A stretch of DNA of 64,000 nucleotides from Paenarthrobacter sp. Z7-10. GTDB lineage: Bacteria; Actinomycetota; Actinomycetes; Actinomycetales; Micrococcaceae. The position numbers and the translations under genes are program-made. The stretch covers positions 1 through 64,000 of the forward strand of contig NZ_JADPVH010000013.1 in assembly GCF_026932795.1 (NCBI RefSeq), read 5' to 3'. Shown here in pieces: positions 38,231-49,565 of this stretch. Under the pieces are notes generated by a model. It did no database searches, was not told where the DNA came from, and was given only the letters and a program-made list of their open reading frames with translations. Positions within the stretch are counted from its first letter, which is position 1; each line of letters opens with the position of its first letter.

Positions 38231-39660
38231 CACTGCCCCCCGTACTGGCCGCCGGCAGCACCGGCCGTTCCGGCAGCACCAGCCGTTCCGACGCTGCCAA
38301 AGCGGGCCGGAGCGACGCCCGGATCGCGGTAGGGCGAGTGCAGCTCGCCGTCGAGCACGGTGGGGTGGCCGCGGAAGAACGTGGCGACGACGGCGCCGGG
38401 AAGTTCGCGACCGCGGAACGGCGAGTTCCGTCCCTTGCTGGCCATCGTTTCCGGCTGGACCGTCCACCGGGCCGCTGGATCGACCAGCACCAGGTTGGCC
38501 GGCTGGCCCGCCTGCAGCGGCCGGCCCTGGTCCGGCAGTTGGCCAATCCGCGCGGGGGCATGCGAAGTCACCCGGGCGAAGTCCGCCCACCCGATCATCC
38601 CGGTCTCGATCATGGTGTGCTGCACCACGGACAGGGCGGTTTCGAGCCCGGTCATGCCCATCGCCGCCTGGGCCCATTCACAGTCCTTGGCCTCGCTGGG
38701 GTGCGGCGCATGGTCCGTCGCGACGACATCGATGGTGCCGTCGGCCAGGGCCTCCCGCAGCGCCCGCACGTCCTCGTCGGAGCGCAGCGGCGGGTTGACC
38801 TTGTAGACCGGATCGTAGCTTCGGACCAGGTCCTCGGTCAGCCAAAGATGGTGCGGGGTGACTTCGGCCGTCACATTCACACCGCGTGCCTTGGCCCAGC
38901 GGAGAATGTCCACCGAACCGGCCGTGGAAACATGGCAGACATGCAGCCGGGAGCCCACATGCTGGGCCAGCAGCACGTCCCGGGCGATAATGCTCTCCTC
39001 GGCCACTGCCGGCCATCCGGCCAAGCCCAGCACCGCGGAAACCTTGCCCTCATTCATCTGCGCGCCCTCGGTGAGCCTGGGTTCCTGCGCATGCTGGGCG
39101 ATTACGCCGTCGAACGCCTTGATGTACTCCAGCGCCCGGCGCATCAGGACGGGGTCGCTGACACAGATCCCGTCGTCGGAAAACATCCGTACACGTGCCC
39201 GGGAATCCGCCATCGCGCCCAGTTCCGCCAGCCGCTCCCCGGCCAGTCCCACTGTCACGGCTCCAACCGGGCGCACGTCCACCCAGCCGGCCTCGCGGCC
39301 CAGCGAGAAGACCTGCTCCACCACACCGGCCGTATCCGCCACGGGCGAGCTGTTCGCCATCGCATGCACCGCGGTGAAACCGCCCAGCGCGGCAGCGCGG
39401 GTCCCAGTCTCCACCGTCTCGGCGTCCTCTCGGCCGGGCTCGCGAAGGTGCGTGTGCAGATCCACCATCCCCGGCAACGCCAGCAGGCCGTCGGCATCGA
39501 CTACGGTGGCACCCGCGGAGTCCAGCCCGGTGCCTACCGCCGCAATGCGGCCGCCTTGCAGCAGCAGGTCGGTGCGCTCGGCGCCGAGCACGGCGGCGCC
39601 CCGGATCAGGTAGGAGCCGCCGGCGGCCCGGGTTCCGGTGGTCTGGAATTCGATGGTCAC
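38230..39660 (-). CDS. pyrC: Dihydroorotase
   Basis: The enzyme has 476 residues and cyclises carbamoyl aspartate. The metal-binding [13 protein letters not shown] sits near residue 70; others are [36 protein letters not shown] and VVATDHAPH. The C-terminus has a short Gly/Ala-rich stretch (GTAGAAGTAGAAGG) with a short repeat. Its ATG overlaps the pyrB stop by four bases (ATGA) and its stop overlaps the next gene. This is a class I (long) dihydroorotase. Confidence 0.96.
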   Translation of the reverse strand: MTIEFQTTGTRAAGGSYLIRGAAVLGAERTDLLLQGGRIAAVGTGLDSAGATVVDADGLLALPGMVDLHTHLREPGREDAETVETGTRAAALGGFTAVHAMANSSPVADTAGVVEQVFSLGREAGWVDVRPVGAVTVGLAGERLAELGAMADSRARVRMFSDDGICVSDPVLMRRALEYIKAFDGVIAQHAQEPRLTEGAQMNEGKVSAVLGLAGWPAVAEESIIARDVLLAQHVGSRLHVCHVSTAGSVDILRWAKARGVNVTAEVTPHHLWLTEDLVRSYDPVYKVNPPLRSDEDVRALREALADGTIDVVATDHAPHPSEAKDCEWAQAAMGMTGLETALSVVQHTMIETGMIGWADFARVTSHAPARIGQLPDQGRPLQAGQPANLVLVDPAARWTVQPETMASKGRNSPFRGRELPGAVVATFFRGHPTVLDGELHSPYRDPGVAPARFGSVGTAGAAGTAGAAGGQYGGQ

Positions 39661-40688
39661 AGTGCGGTCTCCGGTATCTCGACAGGTATCTTCACGGCGC
39701 GAACACCGTGGGTGGGAGCGGTTCTCCGGAGATCTCCGGAGAGCAGCAGGTAAAGGGTGGCCATCCGCACAGAGACACCGTTGCGGACCTGGGCGAGCAC
39801 CGTGGACCGCGGGGAATCGGCGGCCGCTGAGGAGATTTCCAGGCCCCGATTCATCGGACCCGGGTGCAGAATGATGGTGTCCTTGAGCCCCAGCGCGTCC
39901 AAGGCAGCGAGCCGGCCGTCGTCGAACCCCCAGCGCCGCGAGTATTCGCGGGTGGAGGGAAAGAAGGAGTCGTTCATCCGTTCTGCCTGCACGCGCAGCA
40001 TCATGATGGCGTCCACCCCGGATGCCAGGACGGCGTCCAAGTCATAACTGACCTCGCAGGGCCAATGTTCGACGCCGACAGGCAGCAAAGTGGGCGGCGC
40101 CACCAGAGTGACGTGCGCGCCAAGGGTTTTCAGCAGCCAGACATTGGACCGTGCCACCCTGGAGTGCAGCACGTCCCCGGCGATGGCGACCCGCATTCCA
40201 GCCAGGTCCGCGGCCGTGGAGTCCGAGCCCGCCAGCCGGGACCAGTGCCGGCGCATGGTGAAGGCATCCAGCAGAGCCTGGGTGGGGTGCTCGTGGGTGC
40301 CGTCACCGGCGTTGATCACCGCTGCGTCGATCCAGCCCGAGCGTGCCAGCCGTTCCGGCGCGCCGGATGCCCAGTGCCGGATTACCACGGCGTCGGCACT
40401 CATCGCCTCCAGCGTCTGCGCCGTGTCCTTGAGCGACTCGCCCTTGGAGACGGAAGACCCCTTGGCGGAAAAGTTGATCACATCGGCCGAGAGCCGTTTG
40501 GCGGCTGCCTCGAAGGAAATCCGGGTGCGCGTCGAGTCCTCGAAGAAGAGGTTGACTACGGTGCGGCCGCGCAGCGCCGGAAGCTTTTTCACTTCGCGCT
40601 CGCCGACGGCGGCCATTTCCTCGGCCGTATCGAGGATCCGGACCGCATCTTCCCGGCTCAGGTCCTGCGTGGAAAGTAGATGCCTCAT
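39657..40688 (-). CDS. pyrB: Aspartate carbamoyltransferase catalytic chain
   Basis: The enzyme has 343 residues. The carbamoyl-phosphate loop is [20 protein letters not shown], with [18 protein letters not shown], and [10 protein letters not shown] binds the other substrate side. [13 protein letters not shown] is in the C-terminal domain. No pyrI regulatory chain is encoded nearby. It is coupled to pyrR by an ATGA overlap and to pyrC by another. Confidence 0.97.
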   Translation of the reverse strand: MRHLLSTQDLSREDAVRILDTAEEMAAVGEREVKKLPALRGRTVVNLFFEDSTRTRISFEAAAKRLSADVINFSAKGSSVSKGESLKDTAQTLEAMSADAVVIRHWASGAPERLARSGWIDAAVINAGDGTHEHPTQALLDAFTMRRHWSRLAGSDSTAADLAGMRVAIAGDVLHSRVARSNVWLLKTLGAHVTLVAPPTLLPVGVEHWPCEVSYDLDAVLASGVDAIMMLRVQAERMNDSFFPSTREYSRRWGFDDGRLAALDALGLKDTIILHPGPMNRGLEISSAAADSPRSTVLAQVRNGVSVRMATLYLLLSGDLRRTAPTHGVRAVKIPVEIPETAL

Positions 40689-41254
40689 TGCGCGGCCTCA
40701 ATCAGGACTTCATCGGCGCCGTCGGTCTCGCTGAGACGGACCCGGACCTTTTCGAACGACGACGTCGGCAGGTTTTTGCCGACGTGGTCGGCACGGATCG
40801 GCAGTTCACGGTGACCGCGGTCCACCAGCACGGCCAGTCGGACCGCCCGGGGACGGCCAAGGTCGACCAATGCGTCCAGGGCCGCGCGGATCGTGCGCCC
40901 GGAATAGAGCACATCATCGACCAGCACCACGACTTTGTCGTCGATGCCGGTGACGGGAAGCTGAGTGCGTTCCGGAGCACGGGTTGGCTGCCTTGCCAGA
41001 TCGTCGCGAAACATCGTCACGTCCAGCTGGCCGACGATGGCGTGAGCGGTGACGGAGGGATCGGTGGCGGCCAATTTTCCAGCCAGCCGCTGTGCCAACG
41101 GGTAACCCCGGCGCGGAATACCGAGCAGAACCAGGTCCTGGGAACCCTTGTTGGCCTCGAGGATCTCATGGGCTATACGAGTGAGTGCGCGGTCGATGTC
41201 CGCTGCGGTCAAAACAGTCCGCGCGGAGCCTGCAGCTGTTGCTTCAGAGCTCAT
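40685..41254 (-). CDS. pyrR: Pyrimidine operon regulator PyrR / uracil phosphoribosyltransferase
   Basis: The protein has 189 residues from the ATG at 41254 ([15 protein letters not shown]), which has GGAGGCGAG nearby; the frame is open to 41281. The PRPP-binding loop is [19 protein letters not shown], and [12 protein letters not shown] and [16 protein letters not shown] are family hallmarks. PyrR binds pyr mRNA when UMP/UTP is high. A binding-loop sequence lies 21 bases before the start, so it should control its own operon. In Mycobacterium smegmatis PyrR acts by translational repression, the likely mode here. Confidence 0.96.
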   Translation of the reverse strand: MSSEATAAGSARTVLTAADIDRALTRIAHEILEANKGSQDLVLLGIPRRGYPLAQRLAGKLAATDPSVTAHAIVGQLDVTMFRDDLARQPTRAPERTQLPVTGIDDKVVVLVDDVLYSGRTIRAALDALVDLGRPRAVRLAVLVDRGHRELPIRADHVGKNLPTSSFEKVRVRLSETDGADEVLIEAAQ

Positions 41255-41268
41255 GTCTCGCCTCCCCC

Positions 41269-41290
41269 TTCCCCGCCTCACAGGACGGAA
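41269..41290 (-). promoter_or_regulatory. PyrR-binding loop in the pyr operon leader
   Basis: On the minus strand 41275-41286 reads GTCCTGTGAGGC, matching the RUCCNGNGAGGY core of PyrR-binding loops in all positions. Flanking TTCC and GGAA (the ends of 41269-41290) can pair to make a lower stem, with CC/GG above it. It lies just before the ribosome site of pyrR, so PyrR bound here could block initiation. Confidence 0.8.
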
Positions 41291-41369
41291 TTAAAAGGAT
41301 CATTGCAAGCCCAAACTATCACAGGGCCGGCCGCCACCTTGCCCCAGCCGCAGGTCCGGCGGCGAGCCG

Positions 41370-41633
41370 TTACCTGCGGCGGCCCTTGGTGATCAGGCCC
41401 CAGATGAGCAGGAGGACTATGGAGCCACCGATGGCGAGCAGCCAGGTCTGCAGTGAAAAGAAATTCTCCAGGTGCGCGCCGAATACCAAGCCTCCAAGCC
41501 AGCCGCCCAAGAACGCACCAATGACTCCCACAATCAGGGTGGAGATAATCCCCCCACCCTGGCGGCCGGGAAGTATCAGTTTGGCAATGGCTCCAGCAAT
41601 GAGTCCAAGTATCAGAAAAGCAAAAAATCCCAC
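41370..41633 (-). CDS. GlsB/YeaQ/YmgE family (transglycosylase-associated) membrane protein
   Basis: An 87-residue protein with three membrane helices, from a GTG start preceded by AAGGAG. Glycine-rich helix 1 (FFAFLILGLIAGAIAKLILP), GGGIISTLIVGVIGAFLGGW and a third helix ending ILLIWGLITKGRRR are typical of this small stress-related family of unknown function. Its leader runs into the region with the MarR palindromes, so it may be under the same control as the divergent genes. Confidence 0.85.
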   Translation of the reverse strand: MGFFAFLILGLIAGAIAKLILPGRQGGGIISTLIVGVIGAFLGGWLGGLVFGAHLENFFSLQTWLLAIGGSIVLLLIWGLITKGRRR

Positions 41634-41771
41634 TGTGTTCTCCTTCGTAGGGCTTCCAATGCGGAAGGCCCGCTAACGTAGCGACGGAAGCTGATCCGCC
41701 GGATTGCCACACTAAATCTGGCAACTCCTTTGCTGGTGTCATTCCCAACCTAAGGTTGCCGGTTTTCTCCA

Positions 41772-41810
41772 TTGTAAGCATACTTACAAAGATAGTAAGC
41801 ATGGTTACTA
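41772..41810. promoter_or_regulatory. Twin palindromic operators, probably for the MarR regulator
   Basis: Two 18-bp palindromes lie in tandem: TTGTAAG-CATA-CTTACAA (41772-41789) and TAGTAAG-CATG-GTTACTA (41793-41810), sharing the core GTAAGCATnnTTAC. Their centres are 21 bp apart, two DNA turns. A possible promoter for the plus-strand gene, TTACAA (41784-41789), 16 bases, TACTAT (41806-41811), overlaps both. The MarR gene two genes downstream is the natural candidate to bind. Binding is inferred. Confidence 0.72.
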
Positions 41811-41862
41811 TAGGAGGGACTACGTTTCATCACCGGCTAACGGACGTGTACAGGGAGGAAAG

Positions 41863-42561
41863 ATGGCAGAGAACCCACTGATGCGGGCCGCAACGAACAC
41901 CTCGCCCCGGCCCGGCACTCAACCAGCCAACACTGGTGCAACAACAGTGCTCGCCAAGGCGGCGGGGGCGAATGTCGCCCTTGCGGCAGCGGAGTCTGCG
42001 GGCCACGTTGGGGCAACAGTAAAGGATGGTGCCTCGGAGGTGGCCTCAAAAATAGGGTCTCAGGGCAGGGACCTGTTGGCACAGCTGGGCACCGAGCTGA
42101 CGGATCGGGCTGACGGTCAGCAGCAGCGGCTCGCTGCGGGATTCCGCTCGGCCGCCGAAGAATTGCAGTCCATGGCGGATTCGTCGGATCATCGTGGAAT
42201 GGCCAGTGATCTGGTTCGCCAAGGTGCCGATAGATCCGCCTCCGTTGCCTCCTGGCTCGAGGCACGCGATTCGACGGCTTCCCTTGCGGAGGTCCGCGGT
42301 TTTGCCCGTCACCGGCCGGCAGCGTTTCTGGCTCTTGCCGCCGGCATCGGAATCCTGGCAGGCCGCCTGACCAAGGGATTGAGCGGGGGGACCTCCAGCA
42401 GCGGGACACGAAACGGCAGGGTATCTGCTCCGGTTAAACCGGTTTCAGCGACCCTAGAACCCATGCCGGTTCAGCCCTACGGCACCCGTGACGTGTACAC
42501 GGAACCAACCGTTGCCCCGGGAGAGCCGCCAGCCTCAACAACCACATTGCCAGGATCTTAG
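41863..42561 (+). CDS. Putative single-pass membrane protein, unknown
   Basis: The protein has 232 residues, with GGGAGGAAAG before the ATG. An Ala-rich helical region (~30-145, with repeated AAESAGHVGATVKDGASEVASKI-like heptads) precedes one hydrophobic segment (~151-167, RPAAFLALAAGIGILAG) and RLTKGL. The tail is Gly/Ser/Pro-rich and polar. This pattern resembles DUF883/YqjD-like, membrane-anchored stress proteins but is not a firm match. It lies immediately downstream of the twin operators and 38 bases before the MarR gene. Confidence 0.7.
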   Translation: MAENPLMRAATNTSPRPGTQPANTGATTVLAKAAGANVALAAAESAGHVGATVKDGASEVASKIGSQGRDLLAQLGTELTDRADGQQQRLAAGFRSAAEELQSMADSSDHRGMASDLVRQGADRSASVASWLEARDSTASLAEVRGFARHRPAAFLALAAGIGILAGRLTKGLSGGTSSSGTRNGRVSAPVKPVSATLEPMPVQPYGTRDVYTEPTVAPGEPPASTTTLPGS

Positions 42562-42599
42562 GACCACTTTGGGCGCGCACACTGCAGACAACGTCCAAA

Positions 42600-43133
42600 A
42601 TGCCTAGGCCCCGAACAATGTCGGACAGTCGTGCGCCCGTTGGGTCAGGCGACCAGCTGCCGCAGGCTGCACCGGATCTCGATTCGTGGCCCACCACACG
42701 GCTGTTGAGCACGGCCGGTCGGCTGGCGGAGCACGTCGACAACAAAATCCTTGCGACCCAAAAACTGACCATGTCCTCATTCACTGCCCTGCTCTGCCTC
42801 AGCGCGGCCGGTCCACTGTCCCAGGCGGCCCTCGCTGACAGTCTTAGAATCCGGCCGCAAACTGTTGGGAAGCTTCTGCAAGGCTTGGAAAAGGACGGGC
42901 TAATCACCCGGGACCGGGGAGTTCCCGATCGCCGCAGCACCAAAGTCGCCCTCACTGACCACGGTAGCGAGGTGCTGCAGCGCGCCCGCGAAGCCATAAA
43001 CGTATTGTCCCTGGAGGATCCCGACCGGTCAGCGGAACTGCGTTTACGGCTCGAGGATCTGATTGACGGCATCTGCGCGATGGACACCGATCTGCCCGGT
43101 GGATCGAGGAAGCACAGCTCGGAAGACGCTTGA
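42600..43133 (+). CDS. MarR family transcriptional regulator
   Basis: The protein has 177 residues; an ATG at 42618 is an alternative start and neither has a good ribosome site. The winged helix is at about 65-135: MSSFTALLCLSAAGPLSQAALADSLRIRPQTVGKLLQGLEK and the wing DRGVPDRRSTKVALTDHGSEVL. Family members are dimers releasing DNA on binding a phenolic or oxidising ligand; the ligand is unknown. It is encoded with the membrane protein of 41863 and should bind the twin operators. Confidence 0.85.
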   Translation: MPRPRTMSDSRAPVGSGDQLPQAAPDLDSWPTTRLLSTAGRLAEHVDNKILATQKLTMSSFTALLCLSAAGPLSQAALADSLRIRPQTVGKLLQGLEKDGLITRDRGVPDRRSTKVALTDHGSEVLQRAREAINVLSLEDPDRSAELRLRLEDLIDGICAMDTDLPGGSRKHSSEDA

Positions 43134-43222
43134 CGGCCTCACCGTCTTCGTTATCCGCCTGTCCCCATAACCCCGTGAGCGGATCCACACCGGGGCACCC
43201 TCGGTGAAGCTATGGTTTAGGC

Positions 43223-44515
43223 ATGAGCGAGTCCGGTGCCAGGCGGGATGCCTCCGAATCAACGGGACAAGTACCGGCCCGTCCCAACTATACGCAGGCA
43301 TCCGAGGCACCCCCGGTCTCCCCGCGCACCTTTGAGCCAGCGGTTCTAGCGCCACTAACGCCAGTAAGTTGGAACCGGCCCCCGGCCCGGTCGGGCAGCG
43401 TCCGGTTCCGGGTCATCAACATCGTCCTGTCCTGCGTGCTGGTGCTGATCACGGCCGGTACCCTTGCGTTTTTTGCCGGCACGCTGGGCCCTGGCGTCTT
43501 TCTGATCTGCGGAGCCTTGGCACTTGTCCCGCTGGGCATTTGCCTGCTCACGCTGTTTCGCATCGACCGCTGGGAGCCGGAGCCCAAAACCGCTGTCCTC
43601 TTCGCCTTCTGTTGGGGTGCCGGCATGTCCGTCGCGGCGGCCCTGGTGCTAGGCGGTTGGGTGAAGCCCGTCCTGATGGCCAACACATTCATCGGCGATC
43701 CGGATACGGTCAGTTCGATCCTGCAGGCTCCGCTGGTGGAGGAGCTGTGCAAAGGAACGGGTGTCCTGCTGATCTTTCTGCTGCGCCGGCGTACGTTTGA
43801 CGGTCCCCTGGACGGCGTGATTTATGGCGGCATGGTTGGAGCGGGCTTCGCCTTCACCGAGAACATCCTTTACTTCGGCTCCGCGATGGCACAGACACAT
43901 GAAGTGGGACGCGAGCTGTTCGCCACTTTTTTGGTGCGGGGACTGATGTCCCCCTTCGCACACGTAATGTTTACGGCCACCATGGGCGCCATCCTCGGCT
44001 ACGCCGCGCGCCGGGGCAGCACGGCACTGGCTCTGCTTTCCTGGCTGGCCGGCCTGATTCCGGCGATGGGCCTGCATGCACTCTGGAACAGCAGTTCGCT
44101 GATCAGCAGCAACTTCTTTGCCGCCTACGCGTTGCTGCAGGTTCCGGTCTTCTTGCTCTTCGCCACTGGCGTGCTGCTGCTGGGGATATCGGAGACGCGA
44201 CTGACCCGCCGGCGGCTGGCTGACTACGTGGGGCCCGGCTGGTTCGTGGCGGAGGAGGCACTGATGCTGGGGACGGCGGGCGGACGACGGCGGGCCCTGG
44301 CTTGGGCGGGCTCGTTCGGCGCGAAGAAGGCCATGAGGGATTTCATTGCGCTGGCAACCAGACTGGCGTTCACTCGCCAGCGCATCCTTTTTCGCCCGCA
44401 GTCGCTGCAGCTGCAGCAGGATGAACTTGCCCTGCTGCATCAGCTGGCCGCGGCCCGCGCGGGGCTACAGCGCAGCGCGGCGCTGCGGAGGAACTCCGCA
44501 ACGCCGCGCTCCTAA
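43223..44515 (+). CDS. PrsW family intramembrane metalloprotease
   Basis: The protein has 430 residues, polytopic, after a polar N-terminus of about 50 residues. The PrsW signature is visible: APLVEELCKGTGVLLIFLL, GGMVGAGFAFTENILYFG and SPFAHVMFTATMGAILGY, with a final GLIPAMGLHALWN, giving Glu/Glu and His residues in membrane helices. PrsW of Bacillus cleaves the anti-sigma factor RsiW, but many PrsW homologues have other or unknown targets. The C-terminal ~100 residues are a Leu/Arg/Ala-rich cytoplasmic tail. Its stop is 10 bases from the nusB stop. Confidence 0.86.
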   Translation: MSESGARRDASESTGQVPARPNYTQASEAPPVSPRTFEPAVLAPLTPVSWNRPPARSGSVRFRVINIVLSCVLVLITAGTLAFFAGTLGPGVFLICGALALVPLGICLLTLFRIDRWEPEPKTAVLFAFCWGAGMSVAAALVLGGWVKPVLMANTFIGDPDTVSSILQAPLVEELCKGTGVLLIFLLRRRTFDGPLDGVIYGGMVGAGFAFTENILYFGSAMAQTHEVGRELFATFLVRGLMSPFAHVMFTATMGAILGYAARRGSTALALLSWLAGLIPAMGLHALWNSSSLISSNFFAAYALLQVPVFLLFATGVLLLGISETRLTRRRLADYVGPGWFVAEEALMLGTAGGRRRALAWAGSFGAKKAMRDFIALATRLAFTRQRILFRPQSLQLQQDELALLHQLAAARAGLQRSAALRRNSATPRS

Positions 44516-44525
44516 AGCAGAGGTT

Positions 44526-44963
44526 CTAGGCCAGCAGGGTTGGTTTAAGCTGCTGCAGCCGTCCGAGCAGGCCATTGATGAACTGCGGTGACTCATCGGT
44601 GGACAGGGTCTTGGCCAGCTCGACGGCCTCACTGACCGCAACGCCGTCCGGAACGTCGTCGTTGTACAGCAGTTCCCAGCTGCCGATCCGCAGGATAATC
44701 CGATCCACCGAGGGCATCCGATCCAGCGTCCAGCCCTGGGAGTAGGTCTGCAGGAACTCATCGATCGTTTCCTGGAGTTCGCAGACCCCTTCGACAATAT
44801 CGACGGTGTAGCTGTTGATGATCTGGTCGGTGCTCTCGCGCCGCTGCTGGATGGCTCCGGCAGCGGAAACCGCACGCTGTTCCGATTCGAAAAGGATGTC
44901 CAAGGCCCGACGGCGTGCCTTACTTCTGGCCGAATTGGGCTTCGGGAAATCTTTTGCAGCCAC
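44526..44963 (-). CDS. nusB: Transcription antitermination protein NusB
   Basis: The protein has 145 residues, all helical. It has the Arg-rich helix SARSKARRRALDILFESEQR near the N-terminus and the DRIILRIGSWELLY and VAVSEAVELAKTLS segments typical of NusB. It binds boxA RNA with S10 to keep RNA polymerase on rRNA operons. Its start overlaps the efp stop by one base, as usual in actinobacteria. Confidence 0.95.
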   Translation of the reverse strand: MAAKDFPKPNSARSKARRRALDILFESEQRAVSAAGAIQQRRESTDQIINSYTVDIVEGVCELQETIDEFLQTYSQGWTLDRMPSVDRIILRIGSWELLYNDDVPDGVAVSEAVELAKTLSTDESPQFINGLLGRLQQLKPTLLA

Positions 44964-45526
44964 TAGTCGTTGACACGTCCCAGGTAGCTGCCGTCGCGGG
45001 TGTCCACCTTGACCTTGGTGTTGTTCTCGATGAACAACGGAACCTGAATTTCGTAGCCGGTCTCCAGCGTGGCGGGTTTGGTTCCTGCGGAGGACCTGTC
45101 GCCCTGCAGGCCCGGCTCGGTGTAGGTGATCTGCAGCGTCACTGAGGGCGGCAGTTCGATGTACAGCGGTGCACCTTCATGAATGGCAATGTTGACCATC
45201 TGGTTTTCCAGCATGAAATTCGTGGCGTCTCCGACGGTCTCTCCCATAACGGTGATCTGGTCGTAGTCCTGGGTGTCCATGAAGACGAAGTCCGCACCAT
45301 CCTGGTACAGGTACTGATAGTCGCGGCGGTCCACCGTAGCCGTCTCGATCTTGAGGCCGGCATTGAACGTCTTGTCGACCACCTTGCCGGACATGACGTT
45401 GCGCATCTTGGTGCGCACAAAGGCTCCGCCCTTGCCCGGTTTGACGTGCTGGAACTCAATGACGTTCCAAAGCTGCCCCTCCAGCTTCAGGACCGTGCCG
45501 TTCTTAATATCGTTAGTGGTTGCCAC
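44963..45526 (-). CDS. efp: Elongation factor P
   Basis: The protein has 187 residues. The N-terminal KOW domain has the modification loop [14 protein letters not shown] with Lys32 at the tip; the two OB-like domains follow with [20 protein letters not shown] and a C-terminal [18 protein letters not shown] relieves stalling at Pro-Pro. No modification enzyme gene is seen in this window. It is downstream of aroB with a gap of about 125 bases, enough for its own promoter. Confidence 0.96.
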   Translation of the reverse strand: MATTNDIKNGTVLKLEGQLWNVIEFQHVKPGKGGAFVRTKMRNVMSGKVVDKTFNAGLKIETATVDRRDYQYLYQDGADFVFMDTQDYDQITVMGETVGDATNFMLENQMVNIAIHEGAPLYIELPPSVTLQITYTEPGLQGDRSSAGTKPATLETGYEIQVPLFIENNTKVKVDTRDGSYLGRVND

Positions 45527-45650
45527 TGCGTCTCTCTCTGTTGCCGGCTATTGTCCCGCTGACCCTCCGCGCTGCCTTTCCGGGCCGTGCGGAAACCATG
45601 CGGGAAGTGTTATCAAAAATCCATTGACTATTCTACCTGAAGCCCTCAGA

Positions 45651-47415
<1,765 letters not shown>

Positions 47416-47419
<4 letters not shown>

Positions 47420-48615
47420 CGGCCCAGCGAGTCCAGCGCCTGCGGAATGTTCGCCAGGTAGGACTGAAGGTTGCGGGCGGTTTCCGAAATAGAGTCCCCG
47501 CCGAATTTTTCCGTGACAGCCTCGGCAAGCACCAGCGCGACCATCGCCTCCGCGACTACGCCGGCGGCCGGGACGGCGCAGACATCGGAGCGCTGATGAT
47601 GGGCCTTGGCCGGCTCTCCGGTTGCCACGTCCACGGTCCTCAGGGCCCGCGGAACGGTGGCTATGGGCTTCATGGCTGCCCGCACGCGCAGTAGATCACC
47701 GATGCTCATGCCGCCCTCAATCCCACCGGCGCGGTTACTGGTGCGGCCGATGACGCCGGCATCGTCCTTGACAATTTCATCGTGCGCCTGCGAGCCGCGC
47801 CGGGCGGCGGTGCTGAAGCCGTCCCCTACCTCCACGCCCTTGATGGCTTGGATGCCCATCAGGGCTCCCGCCAGCCTGGCATCGAGGCGACGGTCCCAAT
47901 GCACGTAGCTGCCCAGCCCAGGCGGCAAACCGTAGGCCAGGACCTCCACGACGCCACCCAGGGTTTCACCCTCCTTGTGGGCCGCGTCCACTTCGGCCAC
48001 CATGGCCTGCGAGGTGGCCGAATCAAAGCAGCGCAGCGGGTCCGCATCCAGCGCCGGGACATCAGCCGGGCCGGGCAGCGTGCTGGCTTCCGGAACGGCC
48101 ACCCCGGCAATGGCCACGGTGTGGCTTACCAACTCAATGCCGAGGGCACGCAGCAGTGCGGCGGCGACAGTGCCCAGGGCCACCCGGGTGGCCGTTTCCC
48201 GGGCGCTGGCGCGCTCCAGCACCGGGCGTGCTTCATCGAAACCATACTTCTGCATGCCAGTGAAATCTGCGTGCCCGGGTCGGGGCCGGGTCAGCGGTGC
48301 GTTACGTCCGGACTCCGCCAGGACGGCCGGGTCCACCGGATCCGCGGACATGATCTGCTCCCATTTGGGCCACTCGGTATTGCCGATCTGGATCGCCACG
48401 GGGCCGCCCTGGGTCTTTCCATGCCGGACGCCGCCGAGGATACTGACCTGGTCCTGCTCAAATTTCATCCGGGCGCCGCGGCCGTATCCCAAGCGGCGGC
48501 GGGCCAGCGCATCGGCGATCATCGAACTGGTCAGTTCGATCCCGGCCGGAACGCCTTCGATTATTCCCACTAAAGCCGGCCCATGGGACTCTCCGGCGGT
48601 CAGCCAACGCAACAT
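47416..48615 (-). CDS. aroC: Chorismate synthase
   Basis: The enzyme has 399 residues from the ATG at 48615 ([16 protein letters not shown]); another ATG three codons upstream at 48624 is possible. The FMN-binding motifs [31 protein letters not shown]-like [17 protein letters not shown] and [14 protein letters not shown] are seen; the loop [21 protein letters not shown] follows and the end is [17 protein letters not shown]. It makes chorismate from EPSP. Coupled to aroK. Confidence 0.95.
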
Positions 48616-48647
48616 AGCTTCCATCCTGCCATGCCCAGTGGCCGCGG

Positions 48648-49565
48648 CTAGCGTTGAGGCAGGCCGACCGCGTCACACATGACGTTGATCACTGCCGGGG
48701 AGAGCTCATAACGATCTGCGGTGAACAGGCGCACCTGTTCCACCGCCTGATACAACAGCATTTCCAATCCGGACACGGTGGTCCCGCCAGTCGATTCCCA
48801 GCCGGCGGCCAACGCACTGGGCCACGGATCGTAGGCCACATCCAGCAACAGCCGCGGCGAGTCCCGGTCCGCTCGAGCGGCGGCCGGAGCAGTGTTGAGT
48901 TCGCGCGCCAGTTCATCGGCCGCGTGCGGCGGGAGCGTTGAGATGACAAGGTCGTATCCGGCCAAGGCTCCTGCCGCCTCGGACCAGGGGCGGAACCGAT
49001 GCGGCAGGCCGACGGTGGTCGCCGCCTTTGCTGTCGGACTCGCCCGGGCCCCGCTGCGGACGAAAATGTCCACCGCTGCGGCGCCCAGTTCCGCCGCGGC
49101 GGCCACGGCGGCAACGGCCGTTCCGCCGCCCCCCAGCAGCGCAACGGCAGGACGTTGCCGCACGCCGGCGTATTGCAGCGCCCTGACCAGGCCGACGACG
49201 TCGGAATTGTGCCCGGTCAGCCGGGGCTGACCCGGGTCGGAATAGTCGAAGGTGACGGTGTTAACCACTCCCAGCCGTGCAGCTTCGCCCTTTAGCCGGT
49301 CCAGCAGCGGCACCATGGCGGACTTCAGCGGCATCGTCACGGACAATCCCAGCCAGTCCTGGTCCAACCGGAGGGCCTCGACGAACCGGGGCAGTTCGGC
49401 CTCCTGGATATCGGCGGCATAGTAGCCAATATCCAGTCCCAGTTGGCGGTAGGCCGCCGCATGCAAAGCGGGGGATCTGGAATGGGATATTGGATGACCA
49501 AGGACGGCCGCGAGCCGCCGCGGCCTGTTCCCAGCCTTCGGGATCCAGTCAGAGGGCAGGTTCAC
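48648..49565 (-). CDS. aroE: Shikimate dehydrogenase
   Basis: The protein has 305 residues, somewhat long. The N-terminal substrate domain has [18 protein letters not shown] with [11 protein letters not shown]; the NADP-binding glycine loop is [15 protein letters not shown] and the C-terminal [17 protein letters not shown] is typical. It reduces dehydroshikimate. The ATG is one base from the mltG stop, so the two are likely co-translated. aroC lies 32 bases downstream. Confidence 0.93.
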   Translation of the reverse strand: MNLPSDWIPKAGNRPRRLAAVLGHPISHSRSPALHAAAYRQLGLDIGYYAADIQEAELPRFVEALRLDQDWLGLSVTMPLKSAMVPLLDRLKGEAARLGVVNTVTFDYSDPGQPRLTGHNSDVVGLVRALQYAGVRQRPAVALLGGGGTAVAAVAAAAELGAAAVDIFVRSGARASPTAKAATTVGLPHRFRPWSEAAGALAGYDLVISTLPPHAADELARELNTAPAAARADRDSPRLLLDVAYDPWPSALAAGWESTGGTTVSGLEMLLYQAVEQVRLFTADRYELSPAVINVMCDAVGLPQR

